Assembly (NCBI GenBank): GCA_963701375.1
Contig: CAVOZT010000004.1
Span: 1,860,001-1,924,000 of the forward strand
Origin: CAVXTF01 sp963701375
GTDB taxonomy: Bacteria; Actinomycetota; Acidimicrobiia; Acidimicrobiales; CAVXTF01
Direction of reading: 5' to 3'
Length of the DNA stretch: 64,000 bases
Positions within the stretch are counted from its first letter, which is position 1; the number at the start of each line of letters is the position of its first letter. The translations under genes and the position numbers were made by a program. This document shows positions 41,549 to 50,432 of this stretch, one piece after another. The notes below the pieces were generated by a model. That model worked only from the letters and a program-made list of their open reading frames with translations. It did not search any database and had not been told where the DNA came from.

Positions 41549-41770
41549 CTAGTCGAGCGGGAGCTCGTCGACTTCTTCGCGCGTGTCTTTGACCCAGCGC
41601 AAGACGCACCAGATCGTGATCACGCCGCCGATCACCGTCAGCTCGATGAACGTCGTGATGCCGACGAGCGTCAGCGTCACGCCGACGGCGGTCAGCACCG
41701 GCAGGATCGACGGGCCCGGGAGGTGGATCTCCTCGCCGACCGGCGGCACCTCGGGGTCGAGCGGGCTCAC
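41549..41770 (-). CDS. Small membrane protein of cox operon
   Basis: 73 residues with two membrane helices (about 22-60), an N terminus of PEVPPVGEEIHLPGPSILP and an acidic tail TREEVDELPLD. The layout recalls actinobacterial oxidase subunit IV-like proteins. The GTG start overlaps the TGA of the upstream tiny gene. Downstream lies the palindrome array. Confidence 0.6.
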   Translation of the reverse strand: MSPLDPEVPPVGEEIHLPGPSILPVLTAVGVTLTLVGITTFIELTVIGGVITIWCVLRWVKDTREEVDELPLD

Positions 41771-41877
41771 GAGACGTACACGGCGGCGACGAGGAACGTG
41801 ACCGCGAACATGAACATGCAGATCGCCGCGACGATCAGGCCCGTGCGCAGGTTCTTGCGTGCGAGACGGCGGTTCAT
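41767..41877 (-). CDS. Tiny single-helix membrane protein of cox operon
   Basis: 36 residues: basic MNRRLARKNLRTG, then one helix ending AAVYVS. Overlaps the next gene by four bases (GTGA) and lies 27 bases after ctaB, which supports it as real. Probably a small oxidase subunit or assembly factor. Confidence 0.55.
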   Translation of the reverse strand: MNRRLARKNLRTGLIVAAICMFMFAVTFLVAAVYVS

Positions 41878-41904
41878 CGGCGCAAAGCCTAGCGATCGAT
41901 CACG

Positions 41905-42813
41905 CTAGAGGTGTGCGTCGGCGACCATTGCGCAGAACAGCAGCGCGAGGTACGCGAGCGAGAACAGGTACAGGCGCAGCGCCGAGGCGCGGTCGGCGCG
42001 ACGGTACAGGCGCACGGCGCCCGCGATGAAGCCGAGGCCGAGTGTGAGCGACGCGACGAGGTAGATCGCGCCGAAGCCGCCGGCGCAGAACGGCAGCTGC
42101 GTGACCGCGTACAGCAGCACCGAGTAGAGCAGGATCTGCCGGCGCGTCTCGGCCTCGCCGCGCGCGACGGGCAGCATCGGCACGCCGACCTTCTCGTAGT
42201 CGCCCTTCATCAGCAGCGACAGCGCCCAGAAGTGCGGCGGCGTCCAGAAGAAGACGATGAAGAACAGGATCACGGCCGTGCCGCTGACCGATCCCGTGAC
42301 GGCCGCCCAGCCGACGAGCGGCGGGACGGCGCCGGCGGCGCCGCCGATCACGATGTTCTGCGGCGTGCGGCGCTTCAGCCAGACCGTGTACACGAGCACG
42401 TAGCCGAGGAAGCCCGAGAACGACAGCGCCGCGGCGAGCGGGTTGACGGCGAGCGAGAGCTCGAGCAGCGACAGCGCGGCGAGCGTGCAACCGAACGTCA
42501 GCGCGGCGCGCGGCGACACGCGCCCCGCGGGGATCGGCCGCGTCGCGGTGCGCGCCATCTGCGCGTCGATGTCGCGGTCGAACCAGTGGTTGACCGCGCC
42601 GGCGCCCCCGGCCGAGAGGTAACCGCCGAGGCACGTGAGGAAGACGAGCAGCGGCGACGGATCGCCGGCGACGTACATCGTCGCGATCGTCGTCAGCAGC
42701 AGCAGCGACTGGACCTTCGGCTTCGTCAGCTCCGCATAGTCGCCGAGCAGCTGGCGCGCGCGCGGAGCGACTCCGATCGCCGGGGCCTGCAGCGTGGGCG
42801 CGACGCCGGGCAC
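41905..42813 (-). CDS. ctaB: Protohaem IX farnesyltransferase (haem O synthase)
   Basis: Adds the farnesyl group to haem b to make haem O, the precursor of haem A for both oxidases here. 302 residues, UbiA fold with about eight helices. The first Asp-rich motif is NHWFDRDIDAQMARTATRP near residue 75-93, and the second region is GDYEKVGVPMLPV. It starts one base after the coxA (A1-type) stop in the same transcript. Confidence 0.93.
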   Translation of the reverse strand: MPGVAPTLQAPAIGVAPRARQLLGDYAELTKPKVQSLLLLTTIATMYVAGDPSPLLVFLTCLGGYLSAGGAGAVNHWFDRDIDAQMARTATRPIPAGRVSPRAALTFGCTLAALSLLELSLAVNPLAAALSFSGFLGYVLVYTVWLKRRTPQNIVIGGAAGAVPPLVGWAAVTGSVSGTAVILFFIVFFWTPPHFWALSLLMKGDYEKVGVPMLPVARGEAETRRQILLYSVLLYAVTQLPFCAGGFGAIYLVASLTLGLGFIAGAVRLYRRADRASALRLYLFSLAYLALLFCAMVADAHL

Positions 42814-42814
42814 G

Positions 42815-44518
42815 CTACACCCCGACCTGCGTCGCGCCCGTGGGCACGACGGCCCCGGACACGGGGACGGCGCCGGTGCGCCGCTCGATCTCTCGGCGGA
42901 TGTCCTTCATCGGTTCGACCGATCGTACCTGGGGAACGGAGTCGAAGTTGTTGACGGGCGGCGGCGAGCTCGTGAACCACTCGAGCGTGTTCGCCTTCCA
43001 CGGGTCGGGGCCGGCGGCGACGCCGCTCTTCAGGCTGACGACGGCGTTGACGATCGTCACGAGCACGCCGAGGCCGAGGATGAACGAGCCGGCCGTCGAG
43101 ATCTGGTTGTACAGCGCCAGGTGCCCGACGTTGTCGTACTCGTATACGCGGCGCGGCATCCCGTCGAGGCCGATCACGTGCTGGATCAGGAACGTCGTCA
43201 GCACGCCGACGAACATCAAGGCGAAGCTCCACTTGCCGAGTCCTTCGCCGAGCATCTTGCCGGTGATCTTCGGGAACCAGTAGTAGATCGCGGCGAAGAT
43301 CGTGAACACGGCGCCGCCCATCAGCACGAAGTGCAGGTGCGCGACGACGAAGTACGTTTCGTTGACCTGCCAGTCGATCGGGAACGTCGCCAGGAACACG
43401 CCCGAGATGCCGCCGATCAGGAAGATCACGATCGCGCCGACGCAGTACAGCAGCGGCGTGCGCAGTTCGATCGACCCGCGCCACAGCGTCGCGACCCAGT
43501 TGAGGATCTTCACGCCCGTCGGCACCGCGATGAAGTACGAGCTGAGCATCACGAACACGAGGATCGCCTCGGGGATCGGCGCCGTGAACATGTGGTGCGC
43601 CCACGTGAGGAATCCGAGGAACGCGATCGCGACGGTCGACGCGGCGATCGCCTTGTAGCCGAAGATCGGCTTTCGCGCGAACACCGGCAGGATCTCGGAG
43701 ATGATGCCGAAGCCGGGCAGCACCATGATGTAGACCTCGGGATGGCCGAAGAACCAGAACAGGTGCTGCCAGAGGATCGCCGAGCCGCCGCTGCCGGGGT
43801 CGAAGAAGTGCGTGCCGAAGTGGCGGTCGGTCAGCAGCATCGTGACCGCGCCGGCGATCACCGGCATCGCGAAGATGATCAGCACCGAGTAGACGAGGAT
43901 CGTCCAGATGAACAGCGGCAGGCGTCCCCAGCTCATGCCCCGCGCACGCATGTTCGCGATCGTCACGTAGAAGTTGATCGCGCCGAGGATCGACGAGATG
44001 CCGGTCAGGTGCACGAGGTAGATCCACGCGTCCTCGCCGCCCGACGGTGAGAACGTCGAGCTCGCGAGCGGCACGAAGCTGACCCAGCCCGCTTCCGGCG
44101 GGTTCCAGAAGACCGACGCGTAGAAGACGATGCCGCCGGCCAGCAGCAGCCAGTAGGAGAGCGCGTTCAGGCGCGGGAAGGCCATGTCGCGCGCGCCGAT
44201 CATCAGCGGCACGAAGTAGTTGGCCAGGCCGGCCATCATCGGCACGACGAACAGGAAGATCATCGTCGTCCCGTGCATCGTGAACAGCTGGTTGTACGTC
44301 GTCGGCGTGACGAGCGTGTTGTTCGGCGCGCCGAGCTGCAGGCGCATGAGCAGCGCCTCGACGCCGCCGAGGCAGAAGAACACGAACGTCGTGACCATGT
44401 ACATGATCCCGATCCGCTTGTGGTCGGTCGTCGTGACCCAGCTCGTCCAGCCGCGCGGCTCGGGCTTGACCTGGTGCTCGACGACGAGCGGCATCGGTGC
44501 TGTCTGGGTGGCGGCCAT
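42815..44518 (-). CDS. ctaD: Cytochrome c oxidase subunit I, A1-type (GHPEV)
   Basis: 567 residues, canonical 12-helix subunit I. Ligands: FTMHGTTMIFLF (haem a), FFGHPEVYIMVLPGFG (CuB and cross-linked Tyr, with the D-channel glutamate), WAHHMF, and HLHFVLMGG (haem a3 and a). It differs from the YSHPAV subunit at 37914-39905, so two enzyme types coexist. It sits between its coxB and ctaB. Confidence 0.93.
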   Translation of the reverse strand: MAATQTAPMPLVVEHQVKPEPRGWTSWVTTTDHKRIGIMYMVTTFVFFCLGGVEALLMRLQLGAPNNTLVTPTTYNQLFTMHGTTMIFLFVVPMMAGLANYFVPLMIGARDMAFPRLNALSYWLLLAGGIVFYASVFWNPPEAGWVSFVPLASSTFSPSGGEDAWIYLVHLTGISSILGAINFYVTIANMRARGMSWGRLPLFIWTILVYSVLIIFAMPVIAGAVTMLLTDRHFGTHFFDPGSGGSAILWQHLFWFFGHPEVYIMVLPGFGIISEILPVFARKPIFGYKAIAASTVAIAFLGFLTWAHHMFTAPIPEAILVFVMLSSYFIAVPTGVKILNWVATLWRGSIELRTPLLYCVGAIVIFLIGGISGVFLATFPIDWQVNETYFVVAHLHFVLMGGAVFTIFAAIYYWFPKITGKMLGEGLGKWSFALMFVGVLTTFLIQHVIGLDGMPRRVYEYDNVGHLALYNQISTAGSFILGLGVLVTIVNAVVSLKSGVAAGPDPWKANTLEWFTSSPPPVNNFDSVPQVRSVEPMKDIRREIERRTGAVPVSGAVVPTGATQVGV

Positions 44519-44542
44519 GGCGTGTGCGGTGTCCTCGGTGTC

Positions 44543-45385
44543 CTAGGGGTTTTCGACCTGTCCGGCCCCGGTCTGGGTGTTCAGTTTCGCGCGCGCGACC
44601 TTCGCGTCTTCGTTCGCTTCCTGCAGCTCCTTCTTCTGGTAGGCGAGCCACTGGTCGAACTGCGCCGGCGGCACGGCCTTGACGGTCGCGATCATCCGCG
44701 CGTGGCCGCGACCGCAGAGGATCGCGCACTGGCCGCGGAACACGCCCGGCCTTTCGACCTTGAACCACGTGTAGTTGTGGTAGCCGGGCACCGCCTGGAA
44801 CTTGCCGCCGAGCTGCGGCACCCACCACGAGTGCACGACGTCGGCCGAGACGATGTCGAGCGTGATCGTCGTTTTCGTCGGCACGACGAGTTCCTCGTAG
44901 GAGTACGGCGCGCCGAGCCCGTCCGGTTCGTTCGCGCCGGGGTAGACGAACTGCCAGATGTACTGGCGGCCGATCACCTTGATGTTCAGCGCTTTGCCGT
45001 TCGGCGGCAGCTTGCGCTCGGAGCTCGCATACAGCGTGCCGACGTCGTCGCTCGCGAGCCGGTCGCCTTCGGCGCTCGAGTTGGGCGGGTTCTGGATCGA
45101 GGAGAGCTTCGCGAACGTGACGATCGCGAGCGCCAGCAGGATCACGGCGGCGGCGACCGTCCAGCCGACCTCCAGGCGCGTGTTGCCGCGGATCTGCGCC
45201 GCGACGGCGCCCTTGCGCGCGCGGAACTTGACGAGCGCGTAGAGCATCGCGCCGACGACCGCGATGAAGATCACCAGCGCGATCACCAGCTCGATCTTGT
45301 AGAGGCTGTCGATCTGGTTCGCGTTTGACGAGCCGCCCGACTGAGGCGTGAAGAACGCGAGCGTCGCTGTGAGGAGATGGCCCAA
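44543..45385 (-). CDS. ctaC: Cytochrome c oxidase subunit II
   Basis: 280 residues. Two membrane helices, then the CuA domain: VVHSWWVP and CAILCGRGHARM carry the ligands, again without the usual glutamate (isoleucine). The aromatic entry segment reads RQYIWQFVYPG. The last 45 residues are charged (KKELQEANEDAKVARAKL) and helical. The start appears to be TTG; no better start exists before the first helix. First gene of the coxB-coxA-ctaB-small gene unit. Confidence 0.9.
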   Translation of the reverse strand: MGHLLTATLAFFTPQSGGSSNANQIDSLYKIELVIALVIFIAVVGAMLYALVKFRARKGAVAAQIRGNTRLEVGWTVAAAVILLALAIVTFAKLSSIQNPPNSSAEGDRLASDDVGTLYASSERKLPPNGKALNIKVIGRQYIWQFVYPGANEPDGLGAPYSYEELVVPTKTTITLDIVSADVVHSWWVPQLGGKFQAVPGYHNYTWFKVERPGVFRGQCAILCGRGHARMIATVKAVPPAQFDQWLAYQKKELQEANEDAKVARAKLNTQTGAGQVENP

Positions 45386-45481
45386 GGCGGCGGGGATTCT
45401 ATTCAGGCCCGGGCGGGAGGCGCTTTGATGACGAATGCCACGAGCGAAACGTCGACGCTTCGCTCGTTGGTCGTTGTGCGT

Positions 45482-46291
45482 TTACGCGCCCTTGAACTGC
45501 GGCGCGCGCTTCTGCGCGAACGCCATCGCTCCCTCGACGAAATCGTCGCTGCCGGCCATCTCCCGCTGGATCTGCGCCTCGAGCTCGAGCTGCTCGTCGA
45601 TGCGCGTGTACAGCCAGTTGTTGAGTTGGCGCTTGGCGCCGGCGTAGGAGCGCGTCGGCCCGCTCGCAAGGCGCGCCGCGAGCGCCGCGGTCTCCTGCGC
45701 GAGCTGCTCGTCGCCCGTCACGCGGTTGATCAACCCCCACGCGAGCGCCTGCTCGGCCGCCAGGCGCTCGCCGAGCATCATCAGCTCGCTCGCGCGCGCG
45801 ACGCCGACGCGGCTCGGCACGAACAGCGACGAGCCGCCGTCGGGCACGAGGCCGATGTTGACGAACGCGAGCAGGAAGTACGCGCTCTGCGCGGCGACGA
45901 TCAAGTCGCAGCACAGCGCCAGCGAGCAGCCGATCCCGACCGCCGGGCCGTTGACGCTCGCGAGCACCGGCTTTGGCATCTCGCGGATCGCGAGCATGAT
46001 CGGGTGGTAGCGCTCGGTCAGCGTCCGGTAGACGTCGGGCCGCCCGTCGGGCGTCGTGTCGGCGCCGATCTCCTTCAGGTCGGCGCCCGAGGAGAACGCG
46101 CGCCCGCCGCCGGTGATCACGACCGCGCGGACCGACTCGTCGGCGCCGGCGTCGCGCAGCGCCGCGAGCAGGTCGGCGCCGAGCTGCGCGTTCCACGCGT
46201 TGAGCGCCTCCGGGCGGTTCAGCTCGATCGTCATCGCGCCGCCGTCGCGGCGCGTGTTGACCGTCTGCAGTTGCTCGCTCGACTCGTCCAT
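45482..46291 (-). CDS. Enoyl-CoA hydratase/isomerase family protein
   Basis: 269-residue crotonase. The oxyanion-hole segments are FSSGADLKEI near 68 and NGPAVGIGCSLALCCD near 115. The position of the second catalytic glutamate reads VNIGLVPDGGSS, with Asp instead of Glu, a pattern seen in PaaG-type isomerases. Substrate unknown. The ATG is preceded by AAGGAG. Ends close to the start of the coxB operon but on the same strand upstream of it. Confidence 0.87.
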   Translation of the reverse strand: MDESSEQLQTVNTRRDGGAMTIELNRPEALNAWNAQLGADLLAALRDAGADESVRAVVITGGGRAFSSGADLKEIGADTTPDGRPDVYRTLTERYHPIMLAIREMPKPVLASVNGPAVGIGCSLALCCDLIVAAQSAYFLLAFVNIGLVPDGGSSLFVPSRVGVARASELMMLGERLAAEQALAWGLINRVTGDEQLAQETAALAARLASGPTRSYAGAKRQLNNWLYTRIDEQLELEAQIQREMAGSDDFVEGAMAFAQKRAPQFKGA

Positions 46292-46374
46292 TCGCTCTCC
46301 TTCGGCGCGCGGGGTTCTGCGCGCGGCGGCGGCGCGGGCGCCGGCCGGCGCGCGTTGATCCTATGGTGTGTGCG

Positions 46375-47121
46375 ATGGAGCGACCCGTGATCGGACTCTG
46401 CACCGCGCTCGAACGAGCGCGCTGGAGCGTGTGGGACCAGCAGGCCGTGATGCTGCCGCGCAACTACGTCGAGGAGGTCAACGCCGCCGGCGGCCTCGCC
46501 GTGCTGCTGCCGCCCGACGCGCGGCTCGTCGAGGAGCCCGACGAAGCGCTCGAGCTGCTCGACGGCCTGCTGCTCGCCGGCGGCGCCGACATCGACCCGG
46601 CGAGCTACGGACAGGCGCCGCACGCCGAGACGCAGGACTCCGTGCCCGAGCGCGACGCGTTCGAGATCGCGCTGACGCGCGCCGCGATCGAGCGCGACCT
46701 GCCGCTGCTCGGGATCTGCCGCGGGATGCAGTTGATCAACGTCGCGCTCGGCGGCACGCTCGAGCAGCACCTGCCCGAGCACGTCGGCCACCAGGAGCAC
46801 CGCCGCGTGATCGGCTCGTTCGACGGCTCCGACCACGACGTCGAGGTGCTCGACGGAACGCTCGCCGCCTCGGTCATCGGCGGCGGGCGGCATTCGACGA
46901 AGTCGCACCACCACCAGGGCGTGCAGCGGATCGGCGAGGGCCTGCGCGTCAGCGCGCGCTCGGCCGTCGGCGACGAGCTCGTCGAGGCGATCGAGCTGCC
47001 CGATCGCAGCTTCGCGCTCGGCGTGCAGTGGCATCCGGAGGCCGACCCGAGCAGCCCCGTGATCGGCGGCTTCGTCGAGGCCGCTCGCGCGCACGCGCAC
47101 GCGCGCCAAGCGGTCTCCTAG
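46375..47121 (+). CDS. Class I glutamine amidotransferase-like gamma-glutamyl hydrolase (peptidase C26, PuuD-like)
   Basis: 248 residues. Nucleophile C115 in LLGICRGMQLIN, and the His-Glu pair in VQWHPEADP near the C terminus. Family features LLAGGADIDPASYG and GTLEQHLPEH match gamma-glutamyl-GABA hydrolases of putrescine breakdown and related enzymes. I chose the second ATG (MERPVIGLC), as the upstream four residues are not family-like. Divergent from the hydratase gene. Confidence 0.85.
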   Translation: MERPVIGLCTALERARWSVWDQQAVMLPRNYVEEVNAAGGLAVLLPPDARLVEEPDEALELLDGLLLAGGADIDPASYGQAPHAETQDSVPERDAFEIALTRAAIERDLPLLGICRGMQLINVALGGTLEQHLPEHVGHQEHRRVIGSFDGSDHDVEVLDGTLAASVIGGGRHSTKSHHHQGVQRIGEGLRVSARSAVGDELVEAIELPDRSFALGVQWHPEADPSSPVIGGFVEAARAHAHARQAVS

Positions 47122-47182
47122 CGCCCGACGGCGCGGCGCGAGCCTCGCGGAAGCCTCCGAGGGCGCGCATATACTCGCGTCG

Positions 47183-48169
47183 GTGCGGCGCTCGACAGTC
47201 CTCAGAGCCACCGCCTGGGGGGTCGTCGCCGCGGGCGTCGCGGCGCCGCTGCTGCGCAAGCACACCAAGGCGCCGCCGCTGTTGATGCAGACGGTCGCGT
47301 TCGCGGCGCCCGCCGGGCTGTGCGTCGCCGCGCGGCGCACGCGCGTTCGCGACGTCGCCGCGTGCGGCCTGCAGATGTGGGCGTACGTCGCCGCGTACAA
47401 GACGCCGCACGACGACCCGCAGGCGCAGGAGCGGCGCACGCACTTCCGCTACCCGGTCGTCGCCGACCGCGTGCTTGGCTTCGGCGAGCTGCCGTCGGTG
47501 CGCCTGCAGCACGCGCTCGCGCGCGTCGGCCCCGACGGACCCGAATGGCGCGCGCTCGACCGCGTGCTCGTGTGGACGCATTGGGTCTGGTTCGCCGTCC
47601 CGCACGGCACCGTCGCGTACGTGCTGCTGCGCCGGCCCGCGCGGTTCCCGCGCGCGGCGGCGTTGACGTACGCGGTGTTCGACGTCGGCGCGATGATTTA
47701 CTGGGTGCTGCCGACCGCGCCGCCGTGGTACGCCGACGCCGGGCCGGCCGAACGCGAGGGCGTGATGGCCGGGCGGCCGGCCGCCGGCGCGCAGGCGGTG
47801 CGGCGGATGATGGCCGAGTACGGCGAGCATTTCTGGCGCGACCGCTGGGGCCCGCTCTACAGTGTCCTGGGAGGCAATCCTCTGGCTGCGATGCCCTCGC
47901 TTCACTTCGCGACATCCCTGATGGCGGCGCTGCTGCTCTTGGAGGTCGGCCCGCTCGCCGGCGCGTTCGGCGCGGGCTACGCGATCACGCTCGGCTTCGC
48001 GCTCGTCTACCTCGGCGAGCACTACGCCGTCGATCTGCTCGCCGGCGCGGCGCTGACCTGCGGCGTGCGCCGGCTGGCGCCGTCGGCGGCGCCGCTCGCG
48101 CGCCGGATCGCGCGCTCGGTCGCGACGCTCGAGGCGATCGCGCACGAGGGAGCCGTGGCGGGGGCGTGA
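47183..48169 (+). CDS. PAP2-superfamily membrane protein
   Basis: 328 residues, about six helices. The phosphatase motif C3-like part is NPLAAMPSLHFATSLMAALL and YLGEHYAVDLLAG, with the two catalytic histidines of the PAP2/inositol-phosphotransferase group. HWVWFAVPHGTVAYVLL resembles aureobasidin-type synthases. It may transfer or hydrolyse lipid-linked phosphates at the outer membrane leaflet. GTG start; its stop overlaps the next start (GTGA). Confidence 0.75.
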   Translation: MRRSTVLRATAWGVVAAGVAAPLLRKHTKAPPLLMQTVAFAAPAGLCVAARRTRVRDVAACGLQMWAYVAAYKTPHDDPQAQERRTHFRYPVVADRVLGFGELPSVRLQHALARVGPDGPEWRALDRVLVWTHWVWFAVPHGTVAYVLLRRPARFPRAAALTYAVFDVGAMIYWVLPTAPPWYADAGPAEREGVMAGRPAAGAQAVRRMMAEYGEHFWRDRWGPLYSVLGGNPLAAMPSLHFATSLMAALLLLEVGPLAGAFGAGYAITLGFALVYLGEHYAVDLLAGAALTCGVRRLAPSAAPLARRIARSVATLEAIAHEGAVAGA

Positions 48170-49332
48170 GCGGAGAGCTCAGCGAGCCGCCGATGCAGCA
48201 GGCCGTCCCGGCCGGGAACGGCCGCGGCTCGCACGAGGAGGAGATGCCGCGCGTCGTGCTCACGCGCCGGCGCGCGATCGGCTTCGCGCTGTTCGTGCTG
48301 ACGATCATCGCGTTCTTCTACTTCGTCCTGCCGAAGCTCTCGAACGTCGGCTCGACCGTCCACCGGATCGAGGGCGGCGACAGCTGGTGGATCGCGATCG
48401 GCGTCGTGCTCGAGCTGCTCTCGTTCGGCGGCTACGTCGTCCTGTTCCGCGCCGTGTTCGTGCGCGGCCACGGTCGGATCGGCTGGTCGGAGAGCTACGA
48501 GATCACGATGGCGGGGCTCGCCGCGACGCGCCTGTTCGGGGCCGCCGGCGCGGGCGGCGTCGCGCTGACCGCATGGGCGCTGCGGCGCTCGGGGATGGAG
48601 CGCCGGCTCGTCGCCTGCCGGATGGTCGCGTTCCTCGTGCTGCTGTACGTCGTCTACGCCGGCTCGCTGCTGATCGACGGGATCGGTCTCGGCACGGGCC
48701 TGTTCCCCGGCGGCGGTCCGTTCGCGATCACGATCATCCCGGCGATCGTCGCGGCGCTGCTGTTCGCCGCCGCCGCGGCCGTCGCGACGCTGCCCGGCGA
48801 CTTCGAGCGCCGCCTGCAGCGCCGCGCCGACGGCTCTGGGCGCTTCGCGCACTGGCTAGCGCGCGCGGCGACCGTTCCCGCGCTCGGCGCGAGCGGCGTG
48901 CGCACGGCGATCGGGCTGATCCGCTCGCGCGACCCGCGCCTGCTCGGCGCGGTCGCGTGGTGGGGCTTCGACATCAGCGTGCTGTGGGCGATGTTCCACG
49001 CGTTCGGCTCGGCGCCGCCGTTCACGGTGATCTGGATGGCGTACTTCGTCGGCACGCTCGGCAACCTGCTGCCGCTGCCCGGCGGGCTCGGCGGCGTCGA
49101 AGGCGGGATGATCGGCGCGTTCGCGGCGTTCGGCGTCGACTTCAACCTCGCCGTGCTCGCCGTGATCTCCTATCGTGCGATCTCGTTCTGGCTGCCGACG
49201 CTGCCCGGCGCGATCGCCTATTTCCAGCTGCGCCACAAGGTCGCGCAGTGGCGCGAGGAGCAGGACGACACGCCCGCCACCGACGGCCACGAGGGCGCGG
49301 TCGGAACCGCCGGAGCTGTCGGCGCCGGGTGA
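48166..49332 (+). CDS. Lysylphosphatidylglycerol synthase TM/UPF0104-type membrane protein
   Basis: 388 residues, seven or eight helices in the flippase-like LPG_synthase_TM fold. The characteristic late segment LGNLLPLPGGLGGVEGGMIGA is present, as are AGLAATRLFGAAGAGGVALTA in the middle and YRAISFWLPTLPGA near the end. The soluble tail is acidic. Coupled to the PAP2 gene, the pair probably handles a membrane lipid, the PAP2 protein on the head group and this one on translocation. No aminoacyl-transfer domain is present. Confidence 0.8.
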   Translation: MSGELSEPPMQQAVPAGNGRGSHEEEMPRVVLTRRRAIGFALFVLTIIAFFYFVLPKLSNVGSTVHRIEGGDSWWIAIGVVLELLSFGGYVVLFRAVFVRGHGRIGWSESYEITMAGLAATRLFGAAGAGGVALTAWALRRSGMERRLVACRMVAFLVLLYVVYAGSLLIDGIGLGTGLFPGGGPFAITIIPAIVAALLFAAAAAVATLPGDFERRLQRRADGSGRFAHWLARAATVPALGASGVRTAIGLIRSRDPRLLGAVAWWGFDISVLWAMFHAFGSAPPFTVIWMAYFVGTLGNLLPLPGGLGGVEGGMIGAFAAFGVDFNLAVLAVISYRAISFWLPTLPGAIAYFQLRHKVAQWREEQDDTPATDGHEGAVGTAGAVGAG

Positions 49333-49372
49333 CAGATCCCCTGCTGTTGGCTATACTTTACTTAGTGAAGTA
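49329..49372 (+). promoter_or_regulatory. trxB promoter with overlapping dyad
   Basis: GTGACA and TATACT are spaced by 17 bases, a good housekeeping-type promoter. The inverted repeat TACTT-AGTG-AAGTA follows immediately over the expected start point (49359-49372) and would suit a repressor. The -35 box overlaps the stop of the flippase gene. Confidence 0.55.
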
Positions 49373-49387
49373 CCGATTGGAGATGAG

Positions 49388-50416
49388 ATGAGCGACGTCG
49401 AGAACGTGATCATCATCGGCAGCGGCCCGGCCGGCTACACGGCTGCGCTGTACACCGCGCGCGCCAACCTCAACCCGCTCGTGTTCGAGGGCTTCGCGTG
49501 GGGCGGCCTGCTCCAGCAGACGACCGATGTCGAGAACTTCCCCGGCTTCCCCGACGGGATCATGGGTCCGGAGATCATGCAGAAGTTCCGCGACCAGGCC
49601 GAGCGCTTCGGCGCACGGCTGGAGACCGAGGACGTCGACCGCGTCGAGCTCGCGAGCGAGCCCGGCGGCGTGCACGAGGTGTGGGTCGGAGACGACGTGC
49701 ACCGCGCGCGCACGATCGTGCTCGCGATGGGCGCCGAGCACAAGAAGCTCGCTGTCCCCGGCGAGGAGGAGCTTTCCGGTCGCGGCGTCAGCTACTGCGC
49801 GACGTGCGACGCGGCGTTCTTCAGCGGCGCCTCGACGCTGATCGTCGGCGGCGGCGACTCGGCGATGGAGGAGGCGATCTTCCTGTCGAAGTTCGCCTCG
49901 AAGGTGACCGTCGTGCACCGGCGCGCCGACTTCCGCGCGTCGAAGATCATGCTCGAGCGCGCGCGTGCGCAGGAGAACATCGAGCTGCTGACGCCGTACG
50001 TCGTCGACGAGTTCGTCGCCGGCGAGAACGGCGCGCTCGGCCACGCGAAGCTGAAGAACACCGAGACCGGCGAGTCGCGCGAGCTGCTCGTCTCGGGCGC
50101 GTTCATCGCCGTCGGCCACGAGCCGCAGTCGGCGATCGTCGCCGGACAGATCGAGCTCGACGAGAACGGCTACGTCAAGACCGACGGCTCCTCGACCCGC
50201 ACGAACCGCCCCGGCGTGTTCGCCGCCGGCGACCTCGTCGACCACACATACCGCCAGGCGATCACCGCCGCCGGCTCGGGCTGCGAGGCGGCGCTCGACG
50301 CCGAGTGGTACCTGCGTGACACGCCCGAGGTGCCGACGCCCGAGGGCATGCCCGAGGGCGACCTCGCCGAGGCGCAGTGGGCCGCGCCCGCGGTCGAGCC
50401 CGTCGACAGCCTGTAG
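49388..50416 (+). CDS. trxB: Thioredoxin reductase
   Basis: Flavoprotein that passes electrons from NADPH to thioredoxin. FAD-binding GSGPAG at 11-16, redox pair CATC at 137-140, NADPH-binding GGGDSA near 153, and the final FAD motif VFAAGDLVDHTYRQ. 342 residues, slightly long because of a Pro/Glu-rich C-terminal tail. No thioredoxin gene is adjacent. ATG 15 bases after the dyad. Confidence 0.93.
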   Translation: MSDVENVIIIGSGPAGYTAALYTARANLNPLVFEGFAWGGLLQQTTDVENFPGFPDGIMGPEIMQKFRDQAERFGARLETEDVDRVELASEPGGVHEVWVGDDVHRARTIVLAMGAEHKKLAVPGEEELSGRGVSYCATCDAAFFSGASTLIVGGGDSAMEEAIFLSKFASKVTVVHRRADFRASKIMLERARAQENIELLTPYVVDEFVAGENGALGHAKLKNTETGESRELLVSGAFIAVGHEPQSAIVAGQIELDENGYVKTDGSSTRTNRPGVFAAGDLVDHTYRQAITAAGSGCEAALDAEWYLRDTPEVPTPEGMPEGDLAEAQWAAPAVEPVDSL

Positions 50417-50432
50417 ACGGCCCGCGGGCGTC

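Noticed and set aside
41367..41609. Short open frames through the palindrome array on both strands
   Set aside because: They simply translate the palindromes; no start context and no conserved motif.
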